From Chromera velia (lineage: Eukaryota; Sar; Chromeraceae): a stretch of 28,370 nt of DNA. The notes beneath the pieces are model-generated. The model saw only the letters and a list, made by a program, of their open reading frames with translations, had not been told where the DNA came from and made no database searches. The stretch covers positions 1 through 28,370 of the forward strand of contig JAHBMJ010001260.1 in NCBI GenBank assembly GCA_018398765.1. Direction: 5' to 3'. A program made the position numbers and the translations under genes. Positions 24,369-28,370 of this stretch are shown here, piece by piece (positions within the stretch are counted from its first letter, which is position 1; the number at the start of each line of letters is the position of its first letter).

Positions 24369-24667
24369 TCTATCAACAATGGGGGCTATGTGAAAGCTAA
24401 TTTCGCTTTTTCTAAGGGGTCACTGATGGCCGATCGACACTTTCTTGAGGAGAGCAGAACATGCAGGAGCAGATCTTCCAAATTCATCACGTGAACGCAC
24501 ACGGCCAGAAGAAAAGAATCTTCCACAACTGATCAGACATACGCAGGACCCTCCCCAGAAACGAATTGAATATGTACGAAATGTTTGCCGTCTTCGGATC
24601 CTCTGGCAGTTAGTGCTTGCATGTTCCAACTCTGTGACATCCTGTGACGTGCCAGACTGTGCAAACT

Positions 24668-24712
24668 GACAGTATATTGACAGTCCATGACAGTCCGGAG
24701 GACAGTCCGGAG
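24668..24712. repeat. Four GACAGT repeats at near-helical spacing
   Basis: GACAGT starts at 24668, 24679, 24689 and 24701, with spacings of 11, 10 and 12 bp. The last two are part of a perfect tandem 12-mer GACAGTCCGGAG (24689-24712). The cluster lies about 300 bp upstream of the URB1 start and is a candidate array of transcription-factor sites. Confidence 0.5.
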
Positions 24713-24740
24713 GTGATTCAATGGCCCCCGCGAGGGCGGA

Positions 24741-24951
24741 GGGGGACTCGTACAAAATACTTTATGCAACATAACCCCCCCCCCTCCAAAGCTATCGATC
24801 ATATATATGCAATTTGCTGGTTGCATAAGGCGGCGGCGCGTATGTAATGGATGCTAGAATGCGGCGGCGCCCAGAGGGACCACCTCTGCATAAGACCCCC
24901 CCCAGCCCTCTTATGCAACTCCGTTGCATAAGGTATTTTGTACGAGCCCCC
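24741..24951. mobile_element. MITE-like element with about 30-bp terminal inverted repeats
   Basis: The left end (24741-24770) reads GGGGGACTCGTACAAAATAC followed by TTTATGCAAC. The reverse complement of the right end (24923-24951) is the same apart from one missing A and one T/C change. The roughly 210-bp element has no coding capacity. Inside, the TTGCATAAG motif recurs in both orientations. The right end also forms a perfect 10-bp hairpin, CTTATGCAAC-TCC-GTTGCATAAG (24910-24932). Size, inverted repeats and promoter location fit a non-autonomous DNA transposon. I could not define a clear target-site duplication. Confidence 0.6.
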
Positions 24952-25364
24952 GAGGCTTGGAGCGCGTGTTCGCACGGAGCCCGCCGCACGGGGGGCACTT
25001 ATATACTCCGCTCTTCTGGCACATTAATTCTGGATCATTCTGGCACCCCAGCGCGGTTCCAGTGAACCTCTCCTCAATCTTTTCTCTCAGTCGAGAACAG
25101 TTCTTCGTTCTTCTTCTGACGGTCCTCTCTTCTTTCACAATTATGGTAGACCCTAGTAGATGACCTTTAGACCCTGCATGCTCTGTGTACTTAGCTGTCT
25201 TTGTATGTGCCTGTATAGATTGTTGAAGGTCGATCTTTATTTTTATACAGACACCGGCCTCGGTGTTCAGAAAGGTTGCCTGTGTCCTGATGCACAAGAG
25301 TTCCTCCAGACTCTTGTTTGAAGCTTCAGGATTGATCTTGCCCTTCTGAAATGCTTGGGACGCG

Positions 25365-26591
25365 ATGAGTTCAGATGAAGTGACGGGTGACTGCACTTCG
25401 CCCAACCTCTCGAGTAATGAAAGGGATGTCCCACTCAGTGTGTGTGAAAGCAGTGAAAACACTGGGGACGTCTCTTTTTTTCACTCGGGGCGGGCAGCTG
25501 AAGGTCCGTCAGACGGGAAAGGCGATAAGGGCCTTAGCCCATGTGGTTCTCCATCCGTTGCTGGTGTCGGAGAGAACGAGAGACCAACTCCCTGCTCCTT
25601 CCCACCAGACGGGGACGGGGATGAAGACTTGGAAGCGGGAGAAGGAATTGTAGAGAGGTGTCGTTTGGGAGATGGTGCGGGATCTCGGCTTGCGACACGT
25701 GCCACCTCCCTTTCTGGTCATGAGGTTTTGGGTTCTTCTGGGGCCTCGTCTTCCTCTAACTCACCTGCACCGTCATGGCACAGGAACGCTTTGTCTGAAG
25801 GCGCCTTTCCCCTTGATTCTCCAGAAGAGGAGGGGGTGATGGAGGACTTCATGGGCACAGCAGCAGAAGGAAATGAAGACATGTATCATGGCGGTTCTGT
25901 GTATTCTGCTGATGGGTTTTCGCAAGAGGGGGATGACAACGAGACGGAGGGAATGGGGGAAAGGGAAGGGAGGGAACCACAAGGGTTTGACAACGGAGAG
26001 TGGTGGGGGGATGGGGGCTTCCCCCCTGGTCCCCCTTCCGATCAAAGGGGGGGTTCTCTTTATTCGCAGGGAGAAGAGGAGGAAGAAGAAGAGGAGGACT
26101 TTGATCAGATGTTCGCGAATGACCAGCCGCCAGAGGGGGGGGTTGCCGTTGAGATTCCTGTGGAAGAATTCGGGAAGGGCGTGGAGACACTCCATGAAGC
26201 TTTTGCCGGTCGGTTGGTTGGTTGGTTGATTGGTCGGTTCCGTGGATTCCTTCTTTCTTTCTTTTCTTTCTTTCTTTCTTTCTTTCTTCCTTCCTTTCTT
26301 TCTTTCTGTCTTTCTTTTTTTTCCTTGCTTGCTTGCCTGCATGCTTCCGTGCTTGCTTGTTTGCTTTCTTTCTTTCGTTGAGCGCTTTTGGTTATGTTTT
26401 CCTCCCCACTCCTTCTTCCATTTGAGTTTTTTTGTCAATGGCCCTTCTCTTGCAATCCCCTTTTTCCGTTTCGGGGGGGGGGTTGACCTTTTTGGTCATT
26501 GAGTTCTGTCAAGTCACCTGATGCATTCATTCGTGTACGGGCCGTCCTTGTCCCTCCCCCCGGTGCTTCAATGGCTGCGTGTTTTTTCTTT

Positions 26592-26635
<44 letters not shown>

Positions 26636-26653
26636 TTCTTTCTTTCTTTCTTT

Positions 26654-26688
<35 letters not shown>

Positions 26689-27604
26689 CTCTTTTGGCAT
26701 GCAGACGCGTTCCCCCACCCGTGTTTTTTTCTTTCGCTCTTTTGACATGCAGACACGTTCCCCCACCCGTGTTTTTTTCTTTCTCTCTTTTGACATGCAG
26801 ACACGTTCCCCCACCCGTGTTTTTTTCTTTCTCTCTTTTGATATGCAGACACGTTCCCCCACCCGGCTGCCCCCCCCACGATCAGGTCAGCAGTCTCCTC
26901 ACTTGACCTGCGGGTCTCTCTCTGTGTGTGTGTGTGTGTGCGTGTGTGTGTGTGAGTGAGTGAGTGAGTGAATGATCAGTCAGCCTGCTCGGGTATGGTA
27001 GAGAGTGCGAGGGAATGGAATGTGCAAAGCGATGCACGAGTAAGGGTGCGACAGACGAGGCAATTCCAGAAGAGGGTATGTCAACTGAAATGAAGAGATC
27101 GAATAACAACCCTCGTGTTTTGAGGACAAGAAAAGCGGAAAGGAAGAACACAAAGAAAGAGCCCCCCGAGATCGGCAGCCAGGTACAGACGACGGACACA
27201 CTCCCGCCTCTTCAGACAGCGAATGTTCGGATGACTGAGTCGACTGATCGGGCGATGGTTGGAGAAGGGGATAAACAAACGAAGAATGGTTGAGTGAATG
27301 AATTGATCGGTGCAGAGACGGAACGGTGATCTCCTTTTCTCGGGCAGGGCGGTCGATGGTTCGGTTGGATATTCCGTCAGTTTCTCCTTTCTTCTTCTTC
27401 TTTTTCTTCTTATTCTTTTTTGTTTCTTGCGCCAGGTCTTTCTTTTTCCCTCGTATATTCGTGTGTCTGATCTGAACCTTTTTTCTGGACCATCTCTCCT
27501 AGTCTCTTCCTCTTGACGCCAGTTGCCCTTTCGGCACCGAGTTCAATAAAATTTCGTGGCCGTCCCCCCCCCCCTCTTTCTCATTCTCTCTCTCTCTTTC
27601 TCTG

Positions 27605-27652
<48 letters not shown>

Positions 27653-27805
27653 CCAATCAAGTGCTCCTCAAATCTTCCCTCCCTCCCTCCCTCCCTCCCT
27701 GCCAATGGTACGAACTGAGTGACTGACGCACGCGTGCATGCAGCTCCGAAGCCCTCTCGTACGCCGCCGCCAAGTGGAGACAGATGGACGCAGATGCCCA
27801 TAGCA

Positions 27806-27849
<44 letters not shown>

Positions 27850-28318
27850 AGCCTGTGGTGTTCATGAAGAAAAAGAGGGAGAAGAAGAAGAAACATATAG
27901 TCTGTCTGTCAGCCTCTCTCTCTCTCTCTCTCTCTCTTTGTCTTTGTCTGTCTCTTCGTTTCTTTTCTGCTTTCTTTTTGTTTTTCTTCTCTCTTGCTGT
28001 GTCTGACGCAATTGAATGATTGAGACGTAACGCAGTGGCGTACAGTTGTGGTGCAGAGAGGCAGGCAGGCAAGCGTCTGTGTGTCTCTCGTCTGCCCGAC
28101 TGTGGGACGCGCCCCCTAACTTTGTTCTGCTTTTGTCTTGCCTGCTTCCTTCCTTTCTTTCTTCCTTTCTTCCTTCTCGTTTTCGTGCGCTCCGTGCGCA
28201 TGTTGTTTTCTCTTTCTTTCTTCTTTTCTGCAGGCACGCTGAAAGAGGAAGTCTGTTCCGGTCTTCCGTCCGAAGGAATCCCTTCGTCCCTCCCTTCTCT
28301 GGCACTGAGGTCCAAGAG
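25365..28318 (+). CDS. Acidic, disordered protein of unknown function (5' part)
   Basis: No family is recognised. Exon 1 (25365-26208) starts at ATG and encodes a Ser/Gly/Glu/Asp-rich, largely disordered protein with a Glu run (about 26076-26097) and a short ordered tail ending VEEFGKGVETLHEAFAG. A phase-consistent chain continues with 26849..26885, 27002..27182, 27316..27358, 27744..27806 and 28234..28318, after which the gene leaves the window. The third exon is Lys/Arg-rich. Confidence falls after exon 1: the acceptor at 27001 lacks a pyrimidine tract, and the exons at 27744 and 28234 are open in a second joint frame as well. No signal peptide or membrane segment is credible; hydrophobic Phe/Ser/Leu runs after 26220 are intron read-through. 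Confidence 0.5.
26209..26240 (+). repeat. (GTTG)n array starting at the donor of the acidic gene
   Basis: After exon 1 ends at 26208 the intron begins GTCGGTTGGTTGGTTGGTTG and degenerates through GATTGGTCGG. It is another case of a donor continued as a 4-nt array. Confidence 0.6.
26249..26688 (+). repeat. (CTTT)n tracts within the intron
   Basis: Two CTTT-rich tracts (about 26249-26320 and 26585-26688) lie inside intron 1 of the acidic gene. The second is about 100 bp and nearly uninterrupted, and it runs directly into the 48-bp tandem repeat, where it would act as an extended polypyrimidine tract. Confidence 0.85.
26689..26865 (+). repeat. 48-bp minisatellite, each unit with a 3' splice site
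   Basis: Three full units (26689-26736, 26737-26784, 26785-26832) and a partial fourth (26833-26865) are nearly identical. Each holds CTCTTTTGACATGCAG, then ACACGTTCCCCCACCC, then GTGTTTTTTTCTTTCT: a pyrimidine tract and AG acceptor, a 16-nt exon-like core, and a GT. The fourth copy runs into unique sequence up to a donor at 26886 and is my choice for exon 2. Confidence 0.9.
26915..26971 (+). repeat. (TG)n(AGTG)n microsatellite
   Basis: A TG dinucleotide run followed by GAGT/GTGA repeats fills most of the short inferred intron between 26886 and 27001. Confidence 0.8.
27584..27701 (+). repeat. (CT)n(GT)n and (CTCC)n repeats
   Basis: A CT run switches to GT at about 27620, as in the tract at 10750, and a (CTCC)n run follows at 27675-27700. 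The repeats lie upstream of the acceptor GCATGCAG at 27743. Confidence 0.85.
27807..27939 (+). repeat. (GTCT)n donor-proximal array and (CT)n tract
   Basis: The inferred exon ends at 27806 and the intron opens with GTCTGTCTGTCTGTTTGTCT, continuing to about 27849. A CT tract follows at about 27913-27938. The register of the first unit coincides with the donor. Confidence 0.7.
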
Positions 28319-28370
28319 GTGTGTGGGCAGGGAGGGAGGGAGGCTCATTTCGTCTTCTCCTTTTTTTTTC

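Larger units (their letters stand above)
24369..25364. promoter_or_regulatory. Divergent upstream region of URB1 and the gene at 25365
   Basis: About 1 kb separates the URB1 start from the next plus-strand start, so both promoters should lie here. It contains the phased GACAGT cluster, the inverted-repeat element at 24741-24951, and TTATATA at 24999-25005 that could serve the plus-strand gene. No coding exon is supported; the small open frames (24445-24669, 24911-25462) show no family features. Confidence 0.5.

Noticed and set aside
27744-28318. Second half of an HMG box (AAKWRQMDADAHS)
   Set aside because: The Trp/Met spacing is suggestive, but no preceding exon supplies the first HMG helix, and a different phase chain joins the upstream exons better. 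Kept only as the alternative-frame observation.
1-28370. tRNA, rRNA, CRISPR arrays or prokaryotic operons
   Set aside because: I found no tRNA TPsiC-loop box in a cloverleaf context, no rRNA-like blocks and no spacer-repeat structure. The tandem repeats are microsatellites and one minisatellite.

Overview
The window is nuclear DNA of a GC-moderate, intron-rich protist. I favour an alveolate, most likely a chromerid alga such as Chromera velia, with a coccidian-like apicomplexan as the alternative. The evidence is indirect: long low-complexity proteins rich in acidic, Ser and Gly runs; introns full of CTGT, CTTT, CT and GT microsatellites; and recurrent TGCATGC motifs, several of them at 3' splice sites. 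No bacterial, viral or organellar gene organisation is visible.

Layout. (1) 1-2747 holds no convincing gene: pyrimidine-rich low-complexity DNA, short repeats, and a CpG-rich stretch at about 2095-2265 followed by a TATA-like box at 2748. (2) 2873-11211 is a plus-strand gene that I rebuilt as 14 exons with phase-consistent joins (about 1,213 codons). It encodes an unrecognised protein with TPR-like helices near the N-terminus, then Pro-rich, acidic and Lys-rich stretches, then conserved-looking C-terminal exons. (3) 11209-12224 is a sharply AT-rich, ORF-free island between convergent genes. (4) 12225-24368 on the minus strand is a 10-exon gene (9,219 nt, 3,072 aa) that I recognise as URB1/Npa1, the large nucleolar helical-repeat protein of early 60S pre-ribosome assembly. 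(5) 24369-25364 is a divergent upstream region with phased GACAGT repeats and a roughly 210-bp MITE-like element with terminal inverted repeats. (6) 25365 to the window end is the 5' part of a plus-strand gene for an acidic, disordered protein of unknown function, with very repetitive introns.

The most unusual signal is in the introns. In the two well-resolved genes about 20 of 22 inferred 5' splice sites read GTNNGT, and about 15 of 22 have C at +3 (GTCAGT, GTCGGT, GTCCGT), which is rare in most eukaryotes. Many introns then continue the donor as a tandem (GTNN)n array starting at the exon edge. Acceptors are often ATGCAG or TGCATGCAG, and one intron ends in four tandem 48-bp units that each carry a complete 3' splice site. 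Exon joins were deduced by hand from open frames, phase and splice dinucleotides; no transcript data were available.
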